From assembly GCA_018664825.1 (NCBI GenBank), contig JABJNO010000022.1, positions 1 to 40,640 on the forward strand: 40,640 nt of DNA, read 5' to 3'. Below the pieces are notes generated by a model. It worked only from the letters and a program-made list of their open reading frames with translations, had not been told where the DNA came from and searched no databases. Both the position numbers and the translations under genes were made by a program. Shown one piece after another: positions 10,937-17,827 of the stretch (its first letter is position 1; each line of letters opens with the position of its first letter). The DNA comes from Candidatus Parcubacteria bacterium. GTDB lineage: Bacteria > Patescibacteriota > Patescibacteriia > UBA1558 > GWA2-36-10.

Positions 10937-12207
10937 TGAGTATTTTTATAGCAATTTTATTTTTTATAGTTTTTTTCTACCTTAGTTGCAAAAGACCTGT
11001 CTTTGGTTTGAGTGCTATTATAGTTTTATTACCAACTTATCTATGGCGCTATGATTTTTTTGGACTGCCAACTACTTTTTTAGAATTGATGATAGTATCC
11101 TTGTTTATAATTTGGCTTTGCAAAGACAAAAAGTACAAAAGGATAAATTTTTCTTTAAACAAAAAATCAGACAATCCAATTCCTCCAAAATTGAGATATA
11201 CATTGCTAGCTTGGCTGCTTGTGAGCTTGATAGGACTAGCTACAAATTTTAGTTTGGCGTCACTTGGTTTGTGGCGAGCGTATTTCTTGGAACCAATGAT
11301 GTTCTTTTTGATTTTTATACACACTGTCCGTGATAAAAAAGATTTTTTGTGGATTATCAAAGCTATTGCCCTGCTTCTATCTTGGTTATTTGTAGTTACT
11401 GTGTACCAGTACATGACCAACTGGAATTTTATACCTGCTTACAACCCACCAAATGATTTGAGATTGACGGGGATTTTTTCATATCCCAATGCACTTAGTT
11501 TATTGACTGCTCCATTAGCAATATTTTTATCTACTTGGTGGCTAACTCTCAAAAATAAAACTGATAATATTTATTATTTATTAGCAGGGATACTTGGTTT
11601 GAGTCTTTCTATATTTGCAATCAGTCAGGGGGCTATGTTGGCTATTTTGATAAGTGTAGCTGTTTTGCTAATTTTGGCTAAAAAAACAAGAAAATGGGCT
11701 ATTTCATTGTTTAGTCTGGCTATAATCTTGTTTATTGTCGTCCTGCCAAAATTAAACATAGATTTAAATCCAGATCTGAACTTACAATCAAGCTCAGTAG
11801 ATATTCGTCTCAATCAATGGAACGAAACATTGGATATGTTGGGAGACAAATTTATTTTGGGGGCAGGTATAGATGGATATCAGACAGCTTTACAAAATCA
11901 CCATCAAACAGAATGGCTAGAGATATATCTTTACCCACACAATATATTTTTAAATTTTTGGACAGAACTTGGGCTTTTAGGCTTGTTGGTCTTTATAGTT
12001 ATGTTGAGTCTTATTGTTTCTAGATTAATGGACTTGTTTAAAGATAAAAATAAACTAACATGGCCACTGACCTTGGTATGGACAGTTTGGTTTGTACATG
12101 GTCTTGTGGATGTGCCATACTTTAAAAATGATTTGAGTATATTATTTTTTGCACTACTAGCAATCACTTTTTATGGAGGATACAAAAAACAAAAACAAAA
12201 AAATTAA
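10936..12207 (+). CDS. O-antigen ligase/polymerase family membrane protein
   Basis: A polytopic membrane protein of 423 aa with about 10-12 hydrophobic segments. The ligase-family signature region is in the second half: an extracytoplasmic loop with DIRLNQWNETLDMLGD, then GAGIDGY and a PHNIFLNFWTELGLLGLL segment (conserved PHN before a helix), as in the Wzy_C/WaaL group. Such proteins polymerise or ligate glycan repeats delivered by a flippase, matching the gene upstream. The start overlaps the preceding stop (TAATG), suggesting translational coupling. Whether it is a ligase or a polymerase cannot be decided from sequence alone. Confidence 0.85.
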   Translation: MSIFIAILFFIVFFYLSCKRPVFGLSAIIVLLPTYLWRYDFFGLPTTFLELMIVSLFIIWLCKDKKYKRINFSLNKKSDNPIPPKLRYTLLAWLLVSLIGLATNFSLASLGLWRAYFLEPMMFFLIFIHTVRDKKDFLWIIKAIALLLSWLFVVTVYQYMTNWNFIPAYNPPNDLRLTGIFSYPNALSLLTAPLAIFLSTWWLTLKNKTDNIYYLLAGILGLSLSIFAISQGAMLAILISVAVLLILAKKTRKWAISLFSLAIILFIVVLPKLNIDLNPDLNLQSSSVDIRLNQWNETLDMLGDKFILGAGIDGYQTALQNHHQTEWLEIYLYPHNIFLNFWTELGLLGLLVFIVMLSLIVSRLMDLFKDKNKLTWPLTLVWTVWFVHGLVDVPYFKNDLSILFFALLAITFYGGYKKQKQKN

Positions 12208-12793
12208 TAGTCTTTCAGTTTCAACCTTGATTATCGCCAACCTATTTCCACTAGGCGGTGTTTTATTTTTTGGGATGGACATAGTATCGGTTATTTTACT
12301 TTATTGGTTTGAGAGCATTGTGATTGGGTTTTTCAATGTTTTGAAAATGATAAAAATAAAAGGATCGCTAAATTCTCCTTACATCCCATTTTTTATTTTG
12401 CAGTATGTCATTTTTTCTAGTGTACATTTTTATGCAATATTAGGAATACTAAAATTAGGATGGACAACTGGTGAGGCTCAAGATATATTTTTGCTAATCT
12501 CAAAATATTTTAATGTAATATTCTTTACACTGTGTACTTTGATTATTAGTCATGCTTTTTCTTTTGTTTCAAATTTTATAAACAAAAAAGAATATTTATA
12601 TAAAAAATTATTCCAGCAAATGTGGGCACCTTACAAGAGGATTATAATCATGCAGGTGCTTGTTTTGGCTATTGTTGTTGTGTTTATTTATACAAACCTC
12701 AATACCAGTATGGTTGCTTTATCTGTTTTGATTGTCTTGAAAATATTATTTGATATGCGGGCACACATAAGAGAACACAATAAAGTTTTGTAA
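12173..12793 (+). CDS. Multi-pass membrane protein, DUF6498-like
   Basis: A 206-residue membrane protein with about six hydrophobic segments after a short Lys/Asn-rich N-terminus. The LLYWFESIVIGFFNVLKM stretch resembles proteins annotated DUF6498, and this family assignment is from memory. The ATG lies within the upstream ligase gene (35-base overlap). A later start would remove the Lys-rich segment, but no better start with an SD exists. No catalytic motif is visible. Position suggests a link with surface polysaccharide, but function is unknown. Confidence 0.6.
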   Translation: MEDTKNKNKKINSLSVSTLIIANLFPLGGVLFFGMDIVSVILLYWFESIVIGFFNVLKMIKIKGSLNSPYIPFFILQYVIFSSVHFYAILGILKLGWTTGEAQDIFLLISKYFNVIFFTLCTLIISHAFSFVSNFINKKEYLYKKLFQQMWAPYKRIIIMQVLVLAIVVVFIYTNLNTSMVALSVLIVLKILFDMRAHIREHNKVL

Positions 12794-12807
12794 AAATAAA
12801 ATTTATA

Positions 12808-12836
12808 TTTACATAAGGGCTAAATTTTAGTATAAT
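12808..12836 (+). promoter_or_regulatory. galU promoter, predicted leaderless
   Basis: -35 TTTACA (12808-12813), 17-base spacer and -10 TATAAT (12831-12836), followed by exactly six bases before the ATG at 12843. A near-consensus sigma-70-type promoter whose start site coincides with the start codon. Confidence 0.85.
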
Positions 12837-12842
12837 ATATGT

Positions 12843-13703
12843 ATGAAAAAAGTTAGAAAGGTTGTAATTCCAGTGGCAGGCTTAGGTACTCGTTTTTTAC
12901 CAGCCACCAAGGCTCAACCAAAAGAAATGTTGCCCTTGGTAGATAAGCCTATTATCCAATATATTGTTGAAGAAGCGGTCGCATCCGGCATAGACGAAGT
13001 TATTTTTGTGACATCTTCCACAAAAAGGGCCATCGAGGACCATTTTGATCGTAATTTTGAATTAGAATATAGATTGAGACAAAAAGGAAAGAGAGAGCAA
13101 CTATCAGAAATATATACTATTTCTGATATGGCCAAGTTTATCTATACTAGACAAAAAACACCAAAGGGGTTGGGCCATGCTATCTGGACAGCCAAAGAGT
13201 TGATTGGGGACGAGCCTTTTGCAGTGATGTTGGGAGATGATGTGATTGATTCCAAAACACCAGCCCTGAAGCAATTGATAAAAGTGTTTGATAAATATCA
13301 AGATATTGTAGTTGGTGTCACCAAGGTGGCCAAAAAAGACACTGGAAAATATGGCATTATAGATCCAGTACCAATAGATGAAAATACAGTAGAGATAAAA
13401 CGCTTTATAGAAAAACCAAGTCCCGCTAAAGCGCCATCAAACTTGGCGGTCACAGGAAGATATGTTTTAACCTCAGAGATTTTTGATTATTTAGGTAAAC
13501 AAAAAAAAGGAGCCGGCGGTGAAATTCAGCTTACAGACGCAATTGCTAAGTATATCAAAAAAAGAGCAGGCTATGCGTGTATTTATAAAGGAGATTATTA
13601 TGATTGTGGTAACAAACTAGAATACGTAAAAGCAATAGTCAATTATACTTTAAAAAGAAAAGATTTTAGAGCGCCATTAAAAAAATATTTGAAAAATTTA
13701 TAA
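12843..13703 (+). CDS. galU: UTP-glucose-1-phosphate uridylyltransferase
   Basis: Makes UDP-glucose from UTP and glucose-1-phosphate, feeding cell-envelope glycans. The nucleotide-binding signature GLGTRFLPATKAQPKEMLP occupies residues ~10-28, followed by the VDKPIIQYIVEEAV substrate region. VMLGDDVID holds the metal-binding aspartates, and RFIEKP and GEIQLTDAI follow. Its 286 aa is normal for bacterial GalU. It begins an operon: the solute-binding protein starts one base after its stop. The UDP-glucose could also feed the GT5 enzymes at 22.7 and 29.1 kb if they accept it. Confidence 0.95.
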   Translation: MKKVRKVVIPVAGLGTRFLPATKAQPKEMLPLVDKPIIQYIVEEAVASGIDEVIFVTSSTKRAIEDHFDRNFELEYRLRQKGKREQLSEIYTISDMAKFIYTRQKTPKGLGHAIWTAKELIGDEPFAVMLGDDVIDSKTPALKQLIKVFDKYQDIVVGVTKVAKKDTGKYGIIDPVPIDENTVEIKRFIEKPSPAKAPSNLAVTGRYVLTSEIFDYLGKQKKGAGGEIQLTDAIAKYIKKRAGYACIYKGDYYDCGNKLEYVKAIVNYTLKRKDFRAPLKKYLKNL

Positions 13704-13704
13704 A

Positions 13705-15081
13705 ATGAAGAGGCACTATAAAAAATTTACATTATTTATTCTAGCAATTTTTTTGGTGGTGTCTGGTTTTGGTTGCAAAGGTGTGAATTGTGGAAATTCA
13801 CAAGAATTCAAAAAGGTTACTCTCCAATATTGGGGAGTGTGGGATTCTTCAGCCAACATCATACCGCTTATTAGAGAGTATGAAAAGGCTCACCCAACTG
13901 TAAAAGTTGAATACAAGCAATTACGTTTTGAAGAATACGAAAGAAAACTTCTAGAAGCTTGGGCTGATGACAGAGGTCCAGATGTCTTTGCTTTACCAGT
14001 GAGCTGGCTAAAAGAATACGAACATCGTTTGGCCCCAATGCCAAGTAATACCAAGGTACCCGTCTATGAACTACAGGGAGCTATTCGTTCTGAAATGGTA
14101 ACTACGCTAAAAACATTTAGTGGCCTAAGTCCTTATGATGTTAATAAATTATTTGTACCAATAGTAGATGACAATGTAGTTATAAACAACAAGGTTTATG
14201 GACTACCATATGCTTTGGACACTTTAGTTACTTTTTATAACTCAAATATTTTGGCCAATCAAAATATTCCAGAGCCAATAAAAGACTTTCATGATTTGAT
14301 TGAGCAAACTCCAAAAATTACCACTTCTCGTGATGGCAGTAGTATTTTGCAGTCAGCTGTGGCTCTAGGAGGCACTGATAATATTCCTGTTTTCTTTGAT
14401 ATATTTTCTAGCATCATGCTTCAAAATGAAGTAAATGTCAAAGGTGATTTCTTTGATCCACTAGACGACAAAGCATCAGCTCAAAGAATGGCAGAGGTAT
14501 TCAATTTTTACGCTGACTTTGCTAAACCAGGTAGAGCTAGTTATAGTTGGAATGCTGATATGGACAACGCTTTTGATTTATTTATAAATGGCCGCTTAGC
14601 TTATTTCTTTGGCTATAGTTATCATGCCAATGAAATTCGTGAAAGAGGAGTTTCTTTCGAGTGGGATGTTACAAATTTTCCTCAAGCTAGAGGTGCTAGT
14701 GAAACAAAGTATTATGCAGATTATTGGGTAAATGTAGTACCAAAAAAATCCAAATCTACTAACGTTGCTTGGAATTTTGTTCAAACAACAGCCACGGATA
14801 AAGGCCTTATCAAAGGATATTTGAATGCCAACAAAAAACCAACCGCTTTACGTTCACTGGTAAATGAACAGTTAAACAATAACGATGTTAGGATTTTTGC
14901 TGAGCAGGTTATGACCGCCGACAATTGGTACAAGGGTTATGACCAGCCATCTGCCGAAAGGTATACCAAAGAAATTATAGATGGATTGTTGGATGGGACA
15001 TTGTACCTGGATGATAGGGGATCAACTTTAGAACTTTATGTGAGTCGTATAAATAAAACTTATTCAAAAATAGATGAGTAG
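13705..15081 (+). CDS. Extracellular solute-binding lipoprotein (ABC family 1 type)
   Basis: A 458-residue secreted protein with the fold signature of family-1 (sugar-type) solute-binding proteins: VTLQYWGVWDSSANIIPLIREY near the N-terminus, then YEKAHPTVKVEY, a DVFALP block, a YGLPYALDT block and a NVAWNFVQ region. The N-terminus has a basic start, a hydrophobic core and a cysteine at ~residue 24 (SGFGC), a non-ideal lipobox. A membrane anchor is therefore probable, not certain. No permease or ATPase gene is nearby. It is followed, with an 8-base overlap, by pilin genes, so it may serve the pilus or scavenge substrate for an importer elsewhere. No SD; it starts 1 base after galU. Confidence 0.85.
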   Translation: MKRHYKKFTLFILAIFLVVSGFGCKGVNCGNSQEFKKVTLQYWGVWDSSANIIPLIREYEKAHPTVKVEYKQLRFEEYERKLLEAWADDRGPDVFALPVSWLKEYEHRLAPMPSNTKVPVYELQGAIRSEMVTTLKTFSGLSPYDVNKLFVPIVDDNVVINNKVYGLPYALDTLVTFYNSNILANQNIPEPIKDFHDLIEQTPKITTSRDGSSILQSAVALGGTDNIPVFFDIFSSIMLQNEVNVKGDFFDPLDDKASAQRMAEVFNFYADFAKPGRASYSWNADMDNAFDLFINGRLAYFFGYSYHANEIRERGVSFEWDVTNFPQARGASETKYYADYWVNVVPKKSKSTNVAWNFVQTTATDKGLIKGYLNANKKPTALRSLVNEQLNNNDVRIFAEQVMTADNWYKGYDQPSAERYTKEIIDGLLDGTLYLDDRGSTLELYVSRINKTYSKIDE

Positions 15082-15721
15082 AATTATTATTACAATTTTT
15101 ATCCTTTTATTGATTCCTATCTCTGGACACGCTGGATTTTTGGATGATATATCTTGTATCAACAACGGACAATGTGGATTAGATTCCATAGTCAAGGGCT
15201 TTGTAAATCTTACTAGGCTAATGCTAGGATCTATGGGAGCATTTGCTTTACTATATTTTGTCTGGGGAGGTATTCAGTGGCTCACTTCTGGTGGTAATGC
15301 AGATCGAGTAAACAAGGGTAGGCAGATAATGATAAATACCTTTTGGGCACTAGTGATTGCTTTTGGTAGTTTTATACTGTTAGATTTTTTTGTAAACGAT
15401 GTTCTGGGAGTAAAAGATGAATATCAAATCACCTCTGTTTGTAGTAATCCTACAACCAGTAAAGGTACCGCCTGTAATCAGACAGTGGGCAGTCCTGGCA
15501 ATAGTTTTTATATGTGCACGGGTCATGGGTATGAAGGGGCTTTAGAGGTTTATAATGGTAAATGTAGATCTCGATGCGAAGTCAAAGGATTGGACGATGA
15601 GATTTATCAAACTCCGTTTGTTTGTAGACATATTTCTTCTTTTGGCGGGGCAATTCCTGCCAATGCCGCTAGTAGTCTTTGTCCAGAAGGATCTGATTTT
15701 TTATGTGTACCACCGTCATAA
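15074..15721 (+). CDS. VirB2/TrbC-like pilin with a cysteine-rich C-terminal domain
   Basis: A 215-residue member of the T4SS_pilin family found in CPR genomes. A signal peptide (~1-20, ending SGHA) is followed by a first helix with the paralogue motif FVWGGIQWLTSGGNADRVNKG, and a second helix (FWALVIAFGSFILLDFFV). Unlike its three neighbours it has a ~105-residue tail carrying eight cysteines, with two more just after the signal peptide. The even number suggests disulfides outside the membrane. The tail could be a tip or adhesin domain on a filament built from the shorter paralogues; this is inference. It overlaps the upstream gene by 8 bases and has no SD. Confidence 0.75.
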   Translation: MSRIIITIFILLLIPISGHAGFLDDISCINNGQCGLDSIVKGFVNLTRLMLGSMGAFALLYFVWGGIQWLTSGGNADRVNKGRQIMINTFWALVIAFGSFILLDFFVNDVLGVKDEYQITSVCSNPTTSKGTACNQTVGSPGNSFYMCTGHGYEGALEVYNGKCRSRCEVKGLDDEIYQTPFVCRHISSFGGAIPANAASSLCPEGSDFLCVPPS

Positions 15722-15739
15722 TAACCTAAAATATTATAT

Positions 15740-16063
15740 ATGAAAAAGAAATTTTTTACTTTTTTAGCACTTTTATTGATACCATTCTCGACTTATGCTG
15801 CCGGGGTATCAATAGAAAACCCTCTTAATGCAGGTAGCATAGAGGAGCTTATTGGTAATGCTATTCGAGGATTATTAGGTATTAGTGGAGCCTTGGCTTT
15901 ACTTATGATGGTTTGGGGTGGTATTTCTTGGATGACTGCTCATGGTAATTCCGAAAGAGTCAAAAAAGGGCGTGATACAATGGTTTGGGCAATATTTGGT
16001 TTGGTGGCCATATTTAGTAGTTATGTGGTTATAAATTTTATTTTTACAGAGCTACTAGGCTAA
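15740..16063 (+). CDS. VirB2/TrbC-like pilin
   Basis: A 107-residue pilin-type protein. It has a signal peptide (~1-20, ending STYA), a short amphipathic stretch, then two hydrophobic helices separated by the family loop MVWGGISWMTAHGNSERVKK. VirB2/TrbC-type pilins assemble into conjugative or secretion pili, and no VirB4, VirB6 or other T4SS gene is in this window. It follows the Cys-rich pilin by 18 bases with no SD and is probably co-transcribed with it. Confidence 0.75.
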   Translation: MKKKFFTFLALLLIPFSTYAAGVSIENPLNAGSIEELIGNAIRGLLGISGALALLMMVWGGISWMTAHGNSERVKKGRDTMVWAIFGLVAIFSSYVVINFIFTELLG

Positions 16064-16067
16064 TAGA

Positions 16068-16096
16068 TTGCGAAAAACTCGATTTTAATTTATAAT
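16068..16096 (+). promoter_or_regulatory. Promoter of the third pilin gene
   Basis: -35 TTGCGA (16068-16073), 17-base spacer and -10 TATAAT (16091-16096). It gives a leader of about 40 bases ending in a strong SD, so this pilin can be expressed separately from the galU operon. Confidence 0.75.
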
Positions 16097-16113
16097 ATAA
16101 TTAATAAAGTTTT

Positions 16114-16138
16114 AAAATACCTTTTAAGAAAGGGGGTG
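16114..16138 (+). promoter_or_regulatory. Leader element and strong Shine-Dalgarno of the third pilin
   Basis: AAAATACCTT (16114-16123) lies just before the ribosome-binding site AGGGGGTG (16131-16138), five bases ahead of the ATG. CCTTT (16120-16124) can pair with AAAGG (16129-16133) across four bases, which could partly mask the SD. Similar elements precede three other genes in the window. Confidence 0.6.
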
Positions 16139-16143
16139 AAAAA

Positions 16144-16491
16144 ATGAGAAAATTAGTTACTGGTTTATTACTTGTGATGCCAATGATGGCATCTGCCCAA
16201 ACTACAGAAGAATGGGGTATAGATGATTTAGATCAAGTAAATCTAGGTACAAGGAGTTTGAGAGACACTATCGCTGGTGTTATCAATATTGTTCTAGGTT
16301 TCTTGGGTATCTTAGCAACAGTTATTATTTTACTTGGTGGTTTCAAATGGATGACTTCACAAGGTAGCACTGATAAAGTTGATGAAGCTAAAAAGCTTAT
16401 CGGCGCCGGTGTTGTTGGTTTAGTTATTATCTTGACTGCTTATGCAGTATCAAGATTCGTCTTAGAGTCATTAGCAAACGAAACTGTTTAA
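16144..16491 (+). CDS. VirB2/TrbC-like pilin with its own promoter and strong ribosome-binding site
   Basis: A 115-residue pilin: signal peptide (~1-18, ending ASAQ), an acidic linker (EEWGIDDLDQ), then two helices flanking LLGGFKWMTSQGSTDKVDEA. It is the only pilin here with a dedicated consensus-like promoter and a strong SD. I infer that it is the major, most abundant subunit. A structured intergenic segment follows its stop. Confidence 0.8.
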   Translation: MRKLVTGLLLVMPMMASAQTTEEWGIDDLDQVNLGTRSLRDTIAGVINIVLGFLGILATVIILLGGFKWMTSQGSTDKVDEAKKLIGAGVVGLVIILTAYAVSRFVLESLANETV

Positions 16492-16495
16492 GTCT

Positions 16496-16546
16496 CATAG
16501 ACCTATGTAGTCTAGACTATAGTAGGTCATATTGTATGACCTACTA
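16496..16546 (+). other. Structured intergenic RNA between two pilin genes
   Basis: Three dyads follow one another: CATAG/CTATG (16496-16500, 16503-16507), the palindrome TAGTCTAGACTA (16508-16519), and a perfect 12-bp stem with a TTG loop (16520-16531, 16535-16546). No T tract follows, so this is not a standard terminator. It may stabilise the upstream pilin mRNA, act as a processing site or bind a regulator. Confidence 0.6.
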
Positions 16547-16568
16547 GAGCTTGGACTAAATTTAAATT

Positions 16569-16967
16569 ATGAAAAAATTAAAACAAAAATTATTTTTATT
16601 GATTTTATTGATGCCAACTTTGGCAAATGCTGAAAGTTTAGCAGATAGCAAAGGAGGCTTGGATGATGCGGTTGCTGGGACAGGATTACCACAAAAGACT
16701 ACTTCTGAAATGATTGGCCTGATTATCAATGCAGCCCTGTCTATACTAGGTGCTTTATTCTTGACCTTGATTATTATTGGTGGCTTCAAGTGGATGACTG
16801 CTGGTGGTAGTAGTGAAAAAATAGGCGAGGCCAAACAAACAATTTCCAATTCGGTAATCGGTTTAGTGATAGTAATAGCTTCATATGTGATAGTAAATAC
16901 TGTCTTTCAAAGATTGGCCGGTGAGCTCGGCAGCGGAGGCAGCGTCAACGGAGTTCCTGCTCCATAA
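16569..16967 (+). CDS. VirB2/TrbC-like pilin
   Basis: A 132-residue pilin paralogue. It has a signal peptide (~1-21, ending ANAES) and a Gly/Ser/Thr-rich linker, then two helices around IIGGFKWMTAGGSSEKIGEA and a short Gly/Ser/Pro C-terminal tail (GSGGSVNGVPAP). It lies 77 bases after the third pilin, past the structured segment, with no SD and no clear promoter of its own. It is therefore probably expressed at lower level by read-through. A terminator follows. Confidence 0.78.
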   Translation: MKKLKQKLFLLILLMPTLANAESLADSKGGLDDAVAGTGLPQKTTSEMIGLIINAALSILGALFLTLIIIGGFKWMTAGGSSEKIGEAKQTISNSVIGLVIVIASYVIVNTVFQRLAGELGSGGSVNGVPAP

Positions 16968-16990
16968 TAATAAATTATATAAAATTTAAA

Positions 16991-17020
16991 CCCCCTCAAG
17001 TTTTCTTGAGGGGGCTTTTT
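16991..17020 (+). terminator. Strong intrinsic terminator after the pilin cluster
   Basis: Perfect 10-bp stem CCCCCTCAAG (16991-17000) / CTTGAGGGGG (17005-17014) with a TTTT loop, then C and five T. A/T-rich flanks on the left may let it also stop the minus-strand lipoprotein transcript ending at 17022. Confidence 0.92.
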
Positions 17021-17021
17021 G

Positions 17022-17702
17022 TTACCGGTCTACGGTAACGCTATAGTGCCAGTCGACCGGCTCCAGATAACCTTTACCCAGGTCAACCCACTGATCTCCC
17101 TTTTCTTTATCGATAGGGATTCGGATTTGCTGGGCCTCTTTGTAGAGGCGGTTACCTTGCCAGATTTCGACAGTGGCCAGGAGAACGCCATCAACGGCGT
17201 CGAACAAAGGTGTTCTACCGTAGGGCGGAATCATTCCAAATTTGCGACCACCTGCAGTGATGCGCATAGGATAGGCATCGAGGTTGAAGATACAGCCTTG
17301 CTGAAGGGTACGATTTTGGAGCATCATATCAGTGACCACGATGGGCTCACCAGTGTAGAGTCCAGTCTTGATCAGTTCAAGTCCGCGCTTGCTGTCGCCG
17401 ATCGTATTGTCGAAACCTTCACCGTAGGTGAAAACTTCGATTCGAAGGGTCTCATGGGTCTTCATCCGACGATGGTGAGTCCGACCAGGATCGACTTGCC
17501 AGTAGTCCCGGTTGTCTTCATGAATCTTGATGAAGATAGGTCGGGGGGTTTGATTGATCACTACGGGTTGGATCTCGACGTTGGGGTTGTTACGCGGGGC
17601 GTTGAGCCGCATACCTTTGGTATTGCGGATTCCAGCTCCACAGCCACCGAGCATCGACAGCACGATAACAGCGAACAGAGCGGTAGTTAGATGCCTTTTC
17701 AT
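17022..17702 (-). CDS. GC-rich lipoprotein of unknown family
   Basis: A 226-residue protein with a clear lipoprotein signal: MKRH, a hydrophobic core, then LSMLGGCG with the lipobox cysteine at ~residue 21. The mature part is rich in beta-strand-like segments and reads like a beta-sandwich. It includes a QPVVINQTPRPIFIKIHEDN stretch, GMIPPYGRTPLFDAVDG, and ATVEIWQGNRLYKEAQQIRI. I do not recognise the family. Sampled lines give about 47-57% G+C against roughly a third elsewhere, with codons such as CGG, CTG and GCC that neighbours avoid. It has a consensus promoter and SD on the minus strand and terminators around it, so it is a monocistronic unit. Recent transfer or selection for high expression could explain this. 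The plus-strand open frame over the same bases looks like a shadow. Confidence 0.8.
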   Translation of the reverse strand: MKRHLTTALFAVIVLSMLGGCGAGIRNTKGMRLNAPRNNPNVEIQPVVINQTPRPIFIKIHEDNRDYWQVDPGRTHHRRMKTHETLRIEVFTYGEGFDNTIGDSKRGLELIKTGLYTGEPIVVTDMMLQNRTLQQGCIFNLDAYPMRITAGGRKFGMIPPYGRTPLFDAVDGVLLATVEIWQGNRLYKEAQQIRIPIDKEKGDQWVDLGKGYLEPVDWHYSVTVDR

Positions 17703-17708
17703 TGGCTT

Positions 17709-17729
17709 CTCCTTTATTTAAGGTACTTT
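17709..17729 (-). promoter_or_regulatory. Leader element and Shine-Dalgarno of the GC-rich lipoprotein
   Basis: Read on the minus strand, AAAGTACCTTAAATAA (17729-17714) runs into the SD AAAGGAG (17715-17709), six bases before the ATG. A GGGCA/TGCCC hairpin (17733-17746) lies just upstream in the leader. The first element matches 31635-31650 at 15 of 16 bases. Confidence 0.7.
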
Positions 17730-17763
17730 TATGGGCAGAATTGCCCTTTTTGAACATCGCTAT

Positions 17764-17792
17764 ATTGTATCACATTTATGCTATTTTGTCAA
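17764..17792 (-). promoter_or_regulatory. Consensus promoter of the GC-rich lipoprotein
   Basis: On the minus strand, TTGACA (17792-17787), 17-base spacer, TACAAT (17769-17764). This is a nearly perfect sigma-70-type promoter with a leader of about 55 bases. It lies back to back with the plus-strand promoter at 17816-17821. Confidence 0.85.
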
Positions 17793-17812
17793 TAGTAATT
17801 ATTGTTTTGTTT

Positions 17813-17821
17813 TGCTATAAT
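17813..17821 (+). promoter_or_regulatory. Extended -10 promoter of the DUF2079 gene, predicted leaderless
   Basis: TGCTATAAT at 17813-17821 is an extended -10; no good -35 is seen. The ATG at 17828 follows exactly six bases after the box, so the predicted transcript begins at the start codon. Confidence 0.7.
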
Positions 17822-17827
17822 TATGAT

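Noticed and set aside
17019-17690. Plus-strand open frame of 223 codons opposite the GC-rich lipoprotein
   Set aside because: It has no promoter or SD, starts in the pilin terminator tail, has no signal peptide or motif, and high G+C makes long antisense frames likely. The minus frame has a lipobox, SD and consensus promoter.
17702-17827. Longer N-terminus for the DUF2079 protein starting at 17702
   Set aside because: The extra residues would be encoded upstream of the extended -10 promoter and across the opposite promoter, and family members begin near the first helix after 17828.
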